NCBI RefSeq assembly: GCF_902497775.2
Contig: NZ_OZ024668.1
Coordinates: 3,123,826 to 3,187,825, forward strand
Length of the DNA stretch: 64,000 nucleotides
Origin: Pseudomonas fluorescens
Lineage (GTDB): Bacteria; Pseudomonadota; Gammaproteobacteria; Pseudomonadales; Pseudomonadaceae
Reading direction: 5' to 3'
Positions 43,387 through 53,232 of the stretch are shown here, one piece after another. The translations under genes were made by a program, and so were the position numbers. Under the pieces are notes generated by a model. It made no database searches, was not told where the DNA came from, and worked only from the letters and a program-made list of their open reading frames with translations. Position 1 is the stretch's first letter. The number at the start of each line of letters is the position of its first letter.

Positions 43387-43986
43387 ATGAGAACCGTAGA
43401 CCCGGAAAAAGTCGCCGCCAAACGCAAGCAGATCCTCGATGCAGCCATCGAATGCTTCGCGCGCAATGGCTTTCACTCAACCTCGACAGCGCAAATCTGC
43501 GCCGCTGCAGGCATGAGCCCGGGCAACCTGTTCCACTACTTCCCCAGCAAGAACGCGATCATCGAAGCCATTGCCCAGGACGACCAGCATGGCATGGCCG
43601 AGCTGATCGCCCACCACGCCAAAGCCAAGGACAGCCTCACGGCAATCGAGAACATCGCCATCGCCATGATGGAGTTGTGCAGCGACCCCATCTACGCCCG
43701 CATCAGCCTCGAAGTCGCCGCCGAAGCCATCCGCAACCCCGAGGTCGGCACCCTGCTTGCCGTCAATGAGGCCAAGGTCAAGGCCGATCTGCAGGCCTTG
43801 CTCAAGCGTGGCATCGACGCCGGGCAGATTGACCCGACACTGGATGCATCGATGGCCGCGACCTGGTTGATCGCCCTGACCGAAGGCGGCATCGGCCGCG
43901 TCGTGCTTGAGCCGGGCTTCAAGGCCAAAGCCCATAAACCGCTGTTGCGTACGATCATCCGCAGGTTCCTGCAGATTCAGCCATAA
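43387..43986 (+). CDS. TetR-family regulator of the RND efflux genes
   Basis: The 199-residue protein has an N-terminal TetR HTH: RKQILDAAIECFARNGFHST then AQICAAAGMSPGNLFHYFPS, followed by an all-helical ligand domain. It lies 70 bases upstream of an RND membrane-fusion-protein gene on the same strand, and a dyad at 43350-43375 precedes it, so it is probably the autoregulated repressor of the pump. The ATG at 43387 is preferred; the longer frame from 43267 covers the operator. Confidence 0.92.
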   Translation: MRTVDPEKVAAKRKQILDAAIECFARNGFHSTSTAQICAAAGMSPGNLFHYFPSKNAIIEAIAQDDQHGMAELIAHHAKAKDSLTAIENIAIAMMELCSDPIYARISLEVAAEAIRNPEVGTLLAVNEAKVKADLQALLKRGIDAGQIDPTLDASMAATWLIALTEGGIGRVVLEPGFKAKAHKPLLRTIIRRFLQIQP

Positions 43987-44056
43987 GCCTTCCGACATCG
44001 GCCTGTTGCGCTCGCTGTTACCTCCCCTTTGCTGTGCCCACTCGAGATTGATCGCG

Positions 44057-45214
44057 ATGCTATCTGTGCTGCGAGACAAACCCCGCCTGCTGATCCTCGG
44101 CTTGTTGCTACTGCTCGTGATTGGCTGGGTGCTGGTGATGCCTGCCAGCGAACCAACGGACAGCGCCCCTGCGCAAGTGCCTTTGCTCAAGGTCAGCAGC
44201 GTACTGGCCGAACCCGGCAGCGTGAGCCAGACCCTGCACGTCAGCGGCAGCCTGGTAGCCCGTGACGAGGTGGCCATCGGTACCGCACTGCAAGACACGC
44301 GCATTGCCAGGGTATTGGTCGAGGAAGGCGACACGGTGGCGACCGGGCAACTGCTGGCGCAACTGGAAACCGATACCCTCGACGCCCAGGTGCGCCAGGC
44401 CGAGGCCGCCCTCAATCGCAACGCAGCCTTGATCAAGCAGCAGCAAGCGCTCGACATCGAGGCACAGGCCAGCCTGGCGCGGATCAATGAGCTGGGCAGC
44501 ATCGGTGCGGTCAGCGCCCAGCAGCTGGACCAACAGCGAGCCCAGGCCCACGCCAGCGCCGCCGCCTTGGCTGCGGCGCGGGCCGAACATCAGCAAGCCA
44601 TCGCGCAACTGACTGACGCCCGCACTCGCCGCGACAAGGCCGACATCCTTGCCCCGGTCAACGGCATCATCTCCGAACGCCACGCCCGGCTGGGCGCCAT
44701 GGCCGGTAGTGAGCCGCTGTTCAAGCTGATTCGTGACGGGCAACTTGAGCTCGATGGCGAGCTGGCGCAAAGTGCGTTGCAGACGATTCGGGTCGGTACA
44801 GCGGTACAAGTGCAGGTCGCCGGCATGGCCGAGAGTGTCGCCGGCACGGTGCGCTTGCTGGCGCCCAAGGTGGATGCGGGCACCCGGCTCGGGCGCGTGC
44901 GCATCAGCCTCGCGGCAACGGCCGATGTGCGCGCGGGCAGTTTCGCCAGCAGCAGGATCGACACCGGCACCATCGCCGCTGCGGTAGTCATTCCGCTACG
45001 GGCGGTGACCTTTGCCGACGATGGCGGCGCCACCGTCATGGTCCTTGATATCAATGGCCAGGCGCGCGTGCGCAGCGTGGTCCTCGGCCAGCGCAACAGC
45101 CAGCAGGTGCAAGTCAGCAGCGGCCTTGACGCCGGTGAGCGGGTAGTGGCGAGCGCCTCGGCATTCGTGCGCGATGGCGACGTGGTCAGCCTGGCACAGG
45201 AGTCGGGGCAATGA
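44057..45214 (+). CDS. RND efflux membrane-fusion (periplasmic adaptor) protein
   Basis: The 385-residue protein has an N-terminal membrane anchor (LLILGLLLLLVIGWVLVMP), a lipoyl-like half-motif (VEEGDTVATGQLLAQLETDT), a coiled-coil hairpin (about residues 100-180) with the second half-motif KADILAPVNGIISERHARLG, and the beta-barrel/membrane-proximal domain. This is the MdtA/MexC type. It overlaps the pump gene by 4 bases. It bridges the inner-membrane pump to an outer-membrane channel, for which no gene lies in this operon. Confidence 0.93.
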   Translation: MLSVLRDKPRLLILGLLLLLVIGWVLVMPASEPTDSAPAQVPLLKVSSVLAEPGSVSQTLHVSGSLVARDEVAIGTALQDTRIARVLVEEGDTVATGQLLAQLETDTLDAQVRQAEAALNRNAALIKQQQALDIEAQASLARINELGSIGAVSAQQLDQQRAQAHASAAALAAARAEHQQAIAQLTDARTRRDKADILAPVNGIISERHARLGAMAGSEPLFKLIRDGQLELDGELAQSALQTIRVGTAVQVQVAGMAESVAGTVRLLAPKVDAGTRLGRVRISLAATADVRAGSFASSRIDTGTIAAAVVIPLRAVTFADDGGATVMVLDINGQARVRSVVLGQRNSQQVQVSSGLDAGERVVASASAFVRDGDVVSLAQESGQ

Positions 45215-48200
45215 GCCTGGCGATATCGTCCTGGGCCATTCGGCGGCCCATCCCTACCCTGGTATTGTTCCTGGTACTGGCCGTGGTCGGCTGGGTGTCC
45301 TTTGTCGGCCTGCCGATCAACGCTAATCCACGGGTCGACTTTCCAGTGATTACCGTTGCCGTAGTCCAGGTCGGTGCCGCGCCGAGCGAACTTGAGCATG
45401 CGGTCACCCAGCGGGTCGAGCGTGCAGTGTCCGGCCTGGCCGGCATCCGTCACATCACCTCGACGATCGCCGATGCCATCTCGGTAACCACGGTGGAGTT
45501 CCAGCTTGGCGTCGACCCCGACCGCGCCGCCAATGACATCCGCGATGCCATCGGGCAAATTCGCGCGGACCTGCCGCAGACCATCGAAGAGCCCCTGGTC
45601 ACCCGCATTGATGTCGAGGGCGGGGCGATCCTCAACTATGCAGTCAAATCCGGCGCCCGCAATGCCGTGGACCTGAGTTGGTTTGTCGATGATGTACTCG
45701 GCCGGGAACTGCTCGGCGTGCCCGGGGTGCAAAAAGTGCAGCGCCTGGGCGGCCTGGAGCGTGAGGTCAGGGTCGAACTCAAGCCCGAGCGCCTTGAGGC
45801 ACTGGGCATCTCTGCCGACCAGGTCAACACCCAGCTGCTGCACAGCAACAGCAACGTGCCAGGCGGGCGGGCGATTCTCGCCGACAGCGAGCAGTCCATA
45901 CGCACACTGGGCAGCGCTCTGACCGTTACGGCCCTGGGCGACACCCCCATCGCCCTGCCGGACGGCCGCTGGGCACGCTTGAACGAGCTGGCCAGCGTGG
46001 TCGATGGCGCCGGCGAAATGCGCTCGCTGGCGCGCCTGAACGGTGAGCAGGTCGTCGGCTTTGCCGTGTTTCGTGCCAAAGGTTCCAGCGATACCCAGGT
46101 GGCCGCAGGGGTAGAGGCGGCGCTACAGCGCCTGCAGCAACATCATCCGGACATCGAGATCCAGCAGGTTGCCTCGCTGGTCGACTACACGCTGGCCAGC
46201 TACAACGCCGCGATCATGACCCTGATCGAAGGCGCGCTACTGACGGTGCTGGTGGTGTTGCTGTTCCTGCGCAACTGGCGCGCGACCCTGGTGGCGGCCA
46301 TCGCCCTGCCCTTGTCGATCCTGCCGACCTTCGCGGCCATGGCCTGGTTTGGCTATAGCCTCAACAGCATCACCTTGCTGGCCCTGACCCTGGTGATCGG
46401 CATCCTGGTCGACGATGCGATTGTCGAAATCGAGAACATCGAACGTCACCTGGACCAGGGCAAGCGCCCTTACCAGGCCGCCATTGACGCCTCGGACGCC
46501 ATCGGCTTCGCCGTGGTGGCAATAACCGCGACCATTGTTGCGGTGTTCTTGCCGGTGAGTTTTATCGGTGGCTTTGTCGGCCAGTATTTCACCCCCTTCG
46601 GCATTACCGTGTCGGCAGCGGTGCTGACCTCGCTGCTGGTGGCCCGGCTACTGACGCCACTGATGGCCGCCTACTTGCTCAAGCCCAAGTCGATCGAGCA
46701 TCGGCACCGGGCAACGCAAGCGCCCACTGGCTTGCTCGCTCGTTACCTGCGCCTGCTTGAGTGGGCACTGGCGCATCGACGCAAGAGCCTGGTGATTGCG
46801 GCGGCTTTCCTGCTCGCCTCGTTTGCCCTGGTACCGCTGCTGCCGTCGGGCTTCATGCCGGTCAGCGACACCAGCCTGAGCCGCATCGATGTGTCCCTGC
46901 CGCCTGGCACGCCCCTGGCGCAAACCGACCGGACGCTGCAACAGATGGCTGCGACACTGCGCCAACAGCCGCAGGTGATGTTCGTCTTCAGCACCGCCGG
47001 CGGCGAAGATGCCTCCGGCGCCACCGATGTCGCCAGCGGCCAATTGCTGGTGCGCCTGGTGCCGCCCGAGCAGCGCGAGATGAGCCAGAAGGCGTTTGAA
47101 CACGCGCTACGCCCGATCCTTGGCCAGTTCGCCGATGTGCGCTTTGCCTTTCGCAGCGACAGTGCGGCGCGGGACGTCTCGGTAATTCTCGTCGGTGCCG
47201 ATGCCCGGCAACTGTCCCAGGCCGCTTACGCGCTGCAAGGCGATATGCGCATGATCAAGGGCTTGGCCAATGTCCAGGTCAATGAGCCCTTGCCGCGCCC
47301 GGAACTGTTGATCCGCCCGCGCCTGGATGAGGCCGCCCGCTCCGGTGTCAGCGCCCAGGCCATCGGTACCGTAGCGCGGATCGCCACCTTGGGGGATATC
47401 AATGCCAATTCCGCGCGATTCAACTTCCCCGACCGCCAGGTACCGATCCGCGTGCAACTGGCCGAGGCGCAGCAAGGCGATCTCGACACCCTGCGCAACC
47501 TGCGGGTGGCCAGCGACAACGGCGGCACGCTGGCGCTGCACAGTGTCGCCGACATCGACTACGGCAGTGGCCCGACAAGGATCGAACGCTTCGACCGGCT
47601 GCGGCGAATCTCGGTGGACGCCGACCTCGCCGGGGTAACCCTCGGCGCGGCGCTGCAAGCGATCCAGGCCACCCCCACCTTGCAACACCTGCCCCCCGGT
47701 GTGCGCGAGGTGGAATACGGCGACGCCGAGTACATGAATGAAATGTTCGAGAAATTCGCCACGGCCATGACCTTCGGCATCCTCATGGTGTTTGCCGTGC
47801 TGGTCCTGCTGTTTCGCGACTTCCTGCAACCGCTGACCATCCTCGTCTCCCTACCCCTGGCGGTCGGTGGTGCGATCGGCGGCCTGCTGTTGTATGGCGC
47901 CGCCATCGACCTGCCGGTGGTGATCGGTTTGCTGATGCTGATGGGTATCGTCACCAAGAACTCGATTCTGCTGGTGGAATTCATCATCGAAAAACGCCGC
48001 GCCGGCATGCCCCGGCACCTGGCACTGATGCAATCGGGCGCTGAACGGGCCAGGCCAATCGTGATGACCACCATCGCCATGGTGGCCGGCATGATTCCGG
48101 CAGTCCTCAGCAGCGGCGCCGATGCCGGCTTTCGCGCGCCCATGGCGATTGCCGTCATCGGCGGGCTGGTGACATCAACCTTGCTCAGCCTGGTCTTCGT

Positions 48201-48339
48201 ACCGGTGGTGTTCAGTTATATGGACGACGTGAACAACTGGTTGGCCCCGCGCCTGGCGAAACTCACTTCCGTGACCGCGCAAGACCGTATTGCGGCGCAA
48301 CAGCAACTCACCAAGGCAAACAATGATCAGCCCCGGTGA
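45211..48339 (+). CDS. RND efflux pump (HAE/AcrB superfamily)
   Basis: The 1042-residue protein is full length, with 12 expected helices and two large periplasmic loops. Conserved marks are the start SSWAIRRPIPTLVLFLVLAV, GVQKVQRLGGLEREVRVEL, the TM4 proton-relay LALTLVIGILVDDAIVEIEN with its Asp pair, and the second-half MGIVTKNSILLVEFIIEK with the TM10 Lys. Sequence style is nearer to MdtB/MdtC/CusA-like HAE1 pumps of broad specificity than to AcrB itself. Substrate unknown. It is translationally coupled to the adaptor gene. Confidence 0.93.
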   Translation: MSLAISSWAIRRPIPTLVLFLVLAVVGWVSFVGLPINANPRVDFPVITVAVVQVGAAPSELEHAVTQRVERAVSGLAGIRHITSTIADAISVTTVEFQLGVDPDRAANDIRDAIGQIRADLPQTIEEPLVTRIDVEGGAILNYAVKSGARNAVDLSWFVDDVLGRELLGVPGVQKVQRLGGLEREVRVELKPERLEALGISADQVNTQLLHSNSNVPGGRAILADSEQSIRTLGSALTVTALGDTPIALPDGRWARLNELASVVDGAGEMRSLARLNGEQVVGFAVFRAKGSSDTQVAAGVEAALQRLQQHHPDIEIQQVASLVDYTLASYNAAIMTLIEGALLTVLVVLLFLRNWRATLVAAIALPLSILPTFAAMAWFGYSLNSITLLALTLVIGILVDDAIVEIENIERHLDQGKRPYQAAIDASDAIGFAVVAITATIVAVFLPVSFIGGFVGQYFTPFGITVSAAVLTSLLVARLLTPLMAAYLLKPKSIEHRHRATQAPTGLLARYLRLLEWALAHRRKSLVIAAAFLLASFALVPLLPSGFMPVSDTSLSRIDVSLPPGTPLAQTDRTLQQMAATLRQQPQVMFVFSTAGGEDASGATDVASGQLLVRLVPPEQREMSQKAFEHALRPILGQFADVRFAFRSDSAARDVSVILVGADARQLSQAAYALQGDMRMIKGLANVQVNEPLPRPELLIRPRLDEAARSGVSAQAIGTVARIATLGDINANSARFNFPDRQVPIRVQLAEAQQGDLDTLRNLRVASDNGGTLALHSVADIDYGSGPTRIERFDRLRRISVDADLAGVTLGAALQAIQATPTLQHLPPGVREVEYGDAEYMNEMFEKFATAMTFGILMVFAVLVLLFRDFLQPLTILVSLPLAVGGAIGGLLLYGAAIDLPVVIGLLMLMGIVTKNSILLVEFIIEKRRAGMPRHLALMQSGAERARPIVMTTIAMVAGMIPAVLSSGADAGFRAPMAIAVIGGLVTSTLLSLVFVPVVFSYMDDVNNWLAPRLAKLTSVTAQDRIAAQQQLTKANNDQPR

Positions 48340-48769
48340 AGTAACGCACAGAACTGATGCTACCGGCCTATAAAAACCGCGTCAGCGTGCAGTATTAGCG
48401 AACACCGGGTTGTGCCCCCCCATGAATCGACAGATTAACTTTCAGACTACAACATGAGCACCCGCAAACAGCAGATATAACGCCAATTGAATTTGCCTGA
48501 AATAACGTTACAGCGACTGCCGATAGCGAACAGCCCGGGAGTCACTGATTATCTTAAGGCGCCCGCTCTACGCCGGCCAATTGCCGGCTCCATGGCCTGC
48601 TCTTATTGCTCTCGAAGTTGCTCTTCGGGCTTCGCCGTGCGCGCGACAAAACTGTAAAGCTTTTGAATAACTACGGCACTAACAGAGTTTTACATTCTGC
48701 ACACGGATGATAACAACGAAGCCCAGTACTCTGATCAAACTTAAAACCACGAGAACACGCTAAGCCACC
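48340..48769. other. Intergenic region without a recognised gene
   Basis: Nothing with coding character is seen in these 430 bases; the longest ATG frames are a few codons. The region should carry the terminator of the RND operon and the promoter of the MipA/OmpV gene, but I cannot assign a convincing -35/-10 pair or terminator hairpin. Confidence 0.4.
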
Positions 48770-49555
48770 ATGAAGACGACAAGGATTTACACTGCATTGA
48801 CCGGCATTTGCCTGGTGACCGTTTCAGCGCAGTTATTGGCTGAGGATTGGCAATTCACCCTGCAAGGCGGCGCTGCCAATGCCCCCCGTTACAGCGGCAG
48901 CAGTGAGCGCTCAACGACACCGCTGCTCGGCTTCGAGATCGAAAGCCCTTATGGTTTCTTTCTGCGGGACAAAGGCCTGGGCTGGAAACAGGATTGGGAC
49001 GATGCCAGTTTCAGCACCTACATCGGCACCAGCGACGAACGCAAGGACCGCAAGAAAGGCTATCGCGGCTCCGACCGTCTGCGTGGCATGGGTTCGATCA
49101 AATCCCGCGCCCTGGTGGGCGTGGAAGGGTCCTATACCTGGGGGCCGGTCACCTTCGGCGCGACCTTCGAAAATGCGCTGAAAAAAGACAGCAACAAAGA
49201 CACCGGCTCCGCCTACCAGACCCTCGAACTGAGTATCGGCACCTCGTTGTACGAGGGTGATTTCGGCAGCCTGACCGGCAACGTCAATGCGCTGTTTGGT
49301 GACGCCGACTACGTCCGCACCTGGTATGGCGTCAGCCAGCAGCAAGCCGCCAACAGCCGTTTTGCCGCGCACAAGACCCACGGCGGCCTGGTCAGCCAGG
49401 GCGTCAACCTGACCTGGAGCCTGCCACTGGGCGAAAATACCAGCCTGCATACCCTGCTGGATGTACAGAACCTTTCCGGGCATGTGAGTGACAGCCCGAT
49501 CGTCGAGCGGCGGGTACAAACCTCCATCGCCAGCGTGCTCGAGTACAGCTTCTAG
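48770..49555 (+). CDS. MipA/OmpV-family outer-membrane protein
   Basis: The 261-residue protein has a signal peptide (IYTALTGICLVTVSAQLLA) and the MipA/OmpV pattern: WQFTLQGGAANAPRYSGSSE, PLLGFEIESPYGFFL, the YRGSDRLRGMGSIKS block, and a C-terminal aromatic residue (SVLEYSF) as expected of an outer-membrane barrel. MipA is a scaffold for murein synthesis in E. coli, while OmpV-type members may serve other uptake or structural roles. It stands alone after the RND operon. Confidence 0.9.
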   Translation: MKTTRIYTALTGICLVTVSAQLLAEDWQFTLQGGAANAPRYSGSSERSTTPLLGFEIESPYGFFLRDKGLGWKQDWDDASFSTYIGTSDERKDRKKGYRGSDRLRGMGSIKSRALVGVEGSYTWGPVTFGATFENALKKDSNKDTGSAYQTLELSIGTSLYEGDFGSLTGNVNALFGDADYVRTWYGVSQQQAANSRFAAHKTHGGLVSQGVNLTWSLPLGENTSLHTLLDVQNLSGHVSDSPIVERRVQTSIASVLEYSF

Positions 49556-49680
49556 AACGCCCTTGCGCCCTGGGGCCTGCATTGCAGGCGCCCCGGGCAG
49601 CCTCGACAGCGCTGTTTGACAACCGCGCGCGCCAGACCGGAACATGAGCCCCTTCCAGCACTCACCAGGAGGTTCATCCC

Positions 49681-50520
49681 ATGAGCAAGGCACCCTATGT
49701 CCCGCCTCGGGTCTGGCAGCACGACGCGCCGTCGGGCGGCGAGTTCGCCAACATCAACCGCCCGGTGGCCGGACCGACCCACGACAAGGCCCTGCCCGTG
49801 GGCAAACAGCCCCTGCAACTGTATTCCCTGGCTACGCCCAATGGCGTGAAAGTCACCATCCTCCTCGAAGAGTTGCTGGCGCTCGGACATACCGGCGCCG
49901 AATACGACGCCTGGCTGATTCGCATCAGCGAAGGTGAGCAGTTCTCCAGCGGCTTCGTCGAGATCAACCCCAACTCGAAGATCCCCGCCCTGCTCGACCA
50001 CAGCGTGCAACCACCTATCCGGGTGTTCGAGTCGGGTTCGATCCTGCTCTACCTTGCGGAAAAATTCGCCGAGTTCCTGCCCACCGACCTGGCCGCGCGT
50101 ACCGAGACCCTTAACTGGTTGTTCTGGCAGATGGGTGCCGCGCCCTACCTGGGCGGCGGCTTCGGCCACTTCTATGCCTACGCGCCAGAGAAGTTCGAAT
50201 ACCCGATCAACCGCTTCACCATGGAAACCAAACGCCAGTTGGACGTGCTTGATCAGCGCCTGGCACACAACACGTACCTGGCCGGCGACCGCTATACCAT
50301 CGCCGATATCGCCGTCTGGTCCTGGTATGGCCAGCTGGCCCTGGGCAGGCTGTATTCGGCGGGCGAGTTCCTCGGCGTGCAGGACTACACCCACGTGCAA
50401 CGCTGGGCACAAGCGATTGCCGAGCGCCCGGCAGTGATCCGTGGCCTGCGGGTCAACCGCACCTGGGGCGATGAAGGCAGCCAGGTGACGGAGCGGCATT
50501 CGGCGCAAGACCTGGACTGA
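49681..50520 (+). CDS. yghU: Glutathione S-transferase-like protein, YghU type
   Basis: The 279-residue protein matches YghU-type nu-class GSTs: PYVPPRVWQHDAPSGGEFAN at the start, INRPVAGPTHDKALPVGKQP, the thioredoxin-fold part LYSLATPNGVKVTILLEELL and INPNSKIPALLDHS, ESGSILLYLAEKF, and the helical C-domain with YTIADIAVWSWYGQL. Such enzymes bind two glutathiones and show disulfide-bond reductase activity. AGGAGG precedes the ATG. It is cytoplasmic. Confidence 0.93.
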   Translation: MSKAPYVPPRVWQHDAPSGGEFANINRPVAGPTHDKALPVGKQPLQLYSLATPNGVKVTILLEELLALGHTGAEYDAWLIRISEGEQFSSGFVEINPNSKIPALLDHSVQPPIRVFESGSILLYLAEKFAEFLPTDLAARTETLNWLFWQMGAAPYLGGGFGHFYAYAPEKFEYPINRFTMETKRQLDVLDQRLAHNTYLAGDRYTIADIAVWSWYGQLALGRLYSAGEFLGVQDYTHVQRWAQAIAERPAVIRGLRVNRTWGDEGSQVTERHSAQDLD

Positions 50521-50584
50521 TCGGGGGCGCTGGGCAAAAACGTCTAGGCTGAACCTCTCCCCATCACGGATAGAGGCCTCACCT

Positions 50585-51820
50585 ATGCCGTTGTCACGCC
50601 TGCCCTTCACCGTTGCCCTTGGGCTGTCGCTTGCCTGCACCCTTGCCAACGCTGCCGAGCCCGCGCCCAAAGACTTGCTCAAACAGGCCGAGGCCGAACG
50701 CCCGGCCTACCTGGAAACCCTCAAGACCCTGGTATCGGTCGATACCGGTACCGGTACCGCGGACGGCCTCAAGCAAGTCAGCGCCCTGCTGGTCAAGCGC
50801 CTGCAAGCACTCGGCGCCAAGGTCGAAACCCACCCAGCCACGCCGTCGGCAGGCGACAACATCGTGGGTACCTTCAAGGGCAACGGCAACAAAAACTTCT
50901 TGCTGATGGTGCACTACGACACCGTGTTCGGCCCCGGCACTGTCGCCAAGCGCCCGTTTCGCAGCGAAGGCGAGCGCGCCTACGGCCCCGGCGTTGCCGA
51001 TGCCAAGGGCGGCGTGGCGATGATCCTGCACGCAATCAAACTGCTCCAGGAGCAGGAGTTCAAGGGCTACGGCACCCTCACCGTGCTGTTCAACCCCGAT
51101 GAAGAAATGGGTTCGGCCGGCTCAAAACAGAGCATTGCCGAACTGGCGCGCAAACATGACTACGTCTTCTCTTATGAGCCACCGGACAAGGACGCCGTCT
51201 CCGTCGCCACCAACGGCATCAACCGCCTGAGCCTGGAAGTCAAAGGCCGCTCTTCCCATGCCGGCTCCGCACCGGAACAAGGCCGCAATGCCTTGACTGA
51301 ACTTGCCCACCAGATCGTTCAGCTCAAGGACCTGGGCGACGCCAGCAAAGGCACTACCGTCAACTGGACCCTGGCCAAGGCGGGTGAGAAAGCCAACATC
51401 ATCCCGGCCCTGGCGACGGCTGAAGCCGACATGCGCTACTCCGACCTCAGCGAGCCTGACCGCGTGCTTGCCGATGCCCAGCGCATCGCCCGCACCCCGT
51501 TGATCGCCGAGACCGAAACCCGCGTCACCCTGCAAAAAGGCCGGCCACCACTGGCGAAAAACGAAGCCTCTGAAGCCCTGGCCACAACCGCCCAGCAGTT
51601 GTACGGCGAGATCGGCATGAAGATCGAACCGATCGCCATGCGCTTTGGCACCGATGCCGGCTATGCCTATGTACCAGGCAGCGCCAAGCCGGCGGTGCTG
51701 GAAACCATGGGGGTGGTTGGCGCCGGGTTGCACGCTGACGATGAATACATCGAGCTTGCCAGTATCGCGCCGCGGCTTTATTTGACGGTGGCAATGATCC
51801 AGAGGTTATCGAAAGAGTAG
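50585..51820 (+). CDS. Exported M20-family peptidase (glutamate carboxypeptidase/CPG2-like)
   Basis: The 411-residue protein has a signal peptide ending at about ANA-AEP and the M20 zinc-peptidase pattern: LLMVHYDTVFGPGTVAKRPF (metal His, catalytic Asp), GPGVADAKGGVAMILHA (bridging Asp), LFNPDEEMGSAGSKQSI (catalytic Glu pair), the dimerisation domain with RSSHAGSAPEQGRNA, and the C-terminal metal His in GLHADDEYIE. This closely follows carboxypeptidase G2 of Pseudomonas, which removes C-terminal glutamate from folates in the periplasm. Folate activity is inferred from family only. Confidence 0.92.
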   Translation: MPLSRLPFTVALGLSLACTLANAAEPAPKDLLKQAEAERPAYLETLKTLVSVDTGTGTADGLKQVSALLVKRLQALGAKVETHPATPSAGDNIVGTFKGNGNKNFLLMVHYDTVFGPGTVAKRPFRSEGERAYGPGVADAKGGVAMILHAIKLLQEQEFKGYGTLTVLFNPDEEMGSAGSKQSIAELARKHDYVFSYEPPDKDAVSVATNGINRLSLEVKGRSSHAGSAPEQGRNALTELAHQIVQLKDLGDASKGTTVNWTLAKAGEKANIIPALATAEADMRYSDLSEPDRVLADAQRIARTPLIAETETRVTLQKGRPPLAKNEASEALATTAQQLYGEIGMKIEPIAMRFGTDAGYAYVPGSAKPAVLETMGVVGAGLHADDEYIELASIAPRLYLTVAMIQRLSKE

Positions 51821-51835
51821 AATCGCCGCTCTAGC

Positions 51836-51864
51836 GCGCAAGGGATCACCTGCATCCCTTGCGC
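51836..51864. terminator. Strong hairpin after the M20 peptidase gene
   Basis: GCGCAAGGGAT-7 bases-ATCCCTTGCGC is a perfect 11-bp stem starting 16 bases after the stop codon. A short run of T follows only after ten bases. It is a likely transcription terminator. Confidence 0.65.
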
Positions 51865-51889
51865 AACCCCGCCTTTGAATGATCAATGG

Positions 51890-52234
51890 ATGATCCTGTT
51901 GAAACCCCTCAAGCACCGTTTTCTCGCCATCCTCATGCAGGTCGATCTCAACATTACGATCTGGACCGGCGGCGTCTACATGATCTGGGTTATGTTCGAC
52001 CGTGATGCAACGCGGTACTTCGAAACCTACGTGGTCTTTGCCATCACCGGCCTGTGTTTGTTCTTCTTTACCGCGCTGTTTGTGCGCTGCCCGGAATGCA
52101 ACAAGTCCATGCAGCATCTCTACAAGCCGGGCGATGGACTGTTGATGCACCGAGGATTAATGCCCCACGAGATCTTCACCCAGAAGCTGATCGAGTGCCC
52201 TGCGTGCAACCAGGTGGTGAAGTTTCGCGATTAG
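51890..52234 (+). CDS. Small membrane protein with a zinc-ribbon-like tail
   Basis: The 114-residue protein (from ATG 51890; a TTG at 51875 would add five residues) has two hydrophobic segments (ITIWTGGVYMIWVMF and YVVFAITGLCLFFFTALF) followed by a cytoplasmic tail with paired CPxC motifs, RCPECNKSM and ECPACNQVV, spaced about 34 residues, that could bind zinc. Function unknown. It lies directly after the terminator of the M20 gene and is convergent with the next gene. Confidence 0.65.
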   Translation: MILLKPLKHRFLAILMQVDLNITIWTGGVYMIWVMFDRDATRYFETYVVFAITGLCLFFFTALFVRCPECNKSMQHLYKPGDGLLMHRGLMPHEIFTQKLIECPACNQVVKFRD

Positions 52235-52242
52235 CGCAAGCT

Positions 52243-53232
52243 TCAGCCCTGCGGCGCGATACGGAATTTTTCCAGGCGGTCCAGCCCCACGCCGTAGAAG
52301 AACGAAAACGGTCGCCCGGCCTGATAGGCGAAGTTGCTGCACAGCTCACGCACGCCCTGGCGCCCGGCATCGGCCATGTCGAAGGGCTGATACGGGTGCT
52401 CGCCGAGCGATCCGAATTCAATCGACAGCCAGGACGATCGAAACTTGCCATAGGACATTTCACTTCCCACGCTGACCTTGAGCCCACCGGCTTCAAGGCG
52501 CTCGCGCAGGTCACGGTCGTCAAAGTACAGGCTCGCCGGCACACGCAAGGTCAATTGCTCGTGGGTGAGAATGTCCATGTCGCCTACCAGCTGTGCGCTG
52601 TCGGCCTTGAAGCGGGTAATGATGAACGGCAATGCCGTCTGCACGAAGCTGTCGACCTGACAAATGACCTCGCCACTGACCGTACGGTTACCGCCAAAGG
52701 CATGGCGCCGCTCGCGGTCGCTGACCAGCGTGTTGAGGCTCACTTCGTACGGCAAATCTAACCACAGGGTCAACGACTTGCGCCCTATGGCCGCAACGCT
52801 GGCGGGGGCCGGGCCGACTTCCCGGCCCGCTTTGTTCAGGCGCTTGGCCTGGCTGTAATCAAGCGTCAGTTGCACACTGGAGACCACGGCCTTGCGCGCT
52901 TGCAGGATGGCCTCGAGCTGACTGCTCAAGCCCTGGCGCTGGGCGGGGCTCAAAGCGCTTTCAGCACCACGCAGCACCACTGTGTCACTGCGCTGGGGCG
53001 CCAGCTCGACCTGCAGCCGCTGGGTATCGATTTGCTGCGCTGCCAACAACTGCTCAACAGCCTGCAGATACACCTCATGCAGTTGTGTAGCGTCATATCG
53101 AGGATGGGCACCGCCCTGGAATTGCAGCTCAGCCAGCACCACCCTGGGTTCCTTGAACAGCGCCACAGCGAGCAGCACACACAACCCAACACCCAGCCCG
53201 ACCATCAGCTTCCATGCCGCGCTTTGACTCAT
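52243..53232 (-). CDS. Membrane-anchored protein of unknown function
   Basis: The 329-residue protein has one N-terminal membrane segment (LMVGLGVGLCVLLAVALF) and a large, probably periplasmic domain with alternating helix and strand. Visible stretches include EAILQARKAVVSSVQLTLDY and CSNFAYQAGRPFSFFYGVGL. The gene starts at an ATG with AAGGAG 11 bases upstream. No family is recognised. It is convergent with the small zinc-ribbon-like protein gene, 8 bases apart. Confidence 0.72.
   Translation of the reverse strand: MSQSAAWKLMVGLGVGLCVLLAVALFKEPRVVLAELQFQGGAHPRYDATQLHEVYLQAVEQLLAAQQIDTQRLQVELAPQRSDTVVLRGAESALSPAQRQGLSSQLEAILQARKAVVSSVQLTLDYSQAKRLNKAGREVGPAPASVAAIGRKSLTLWLDLPYEVSLNTLVSDRERRHAFGGNRTVSGEVICQVDSFVQTALPFIITRFKADSAQLVGDMDILTHEQLTLRVPASLYFDDRDLRERLEAGGLKVSVGSEMSYGKFRSSWLSIEFGSLGEHPYQPFDMADAGRQGVRELCSNFAYQAGRPFSFFYGVGLDRLEKFRIAPQG

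Noticed and set aside
48340..48769. Short peptide frame starting ATG AGC ACC near 48454
   Set aside because: It stops after eight codons and has no ribosome site.
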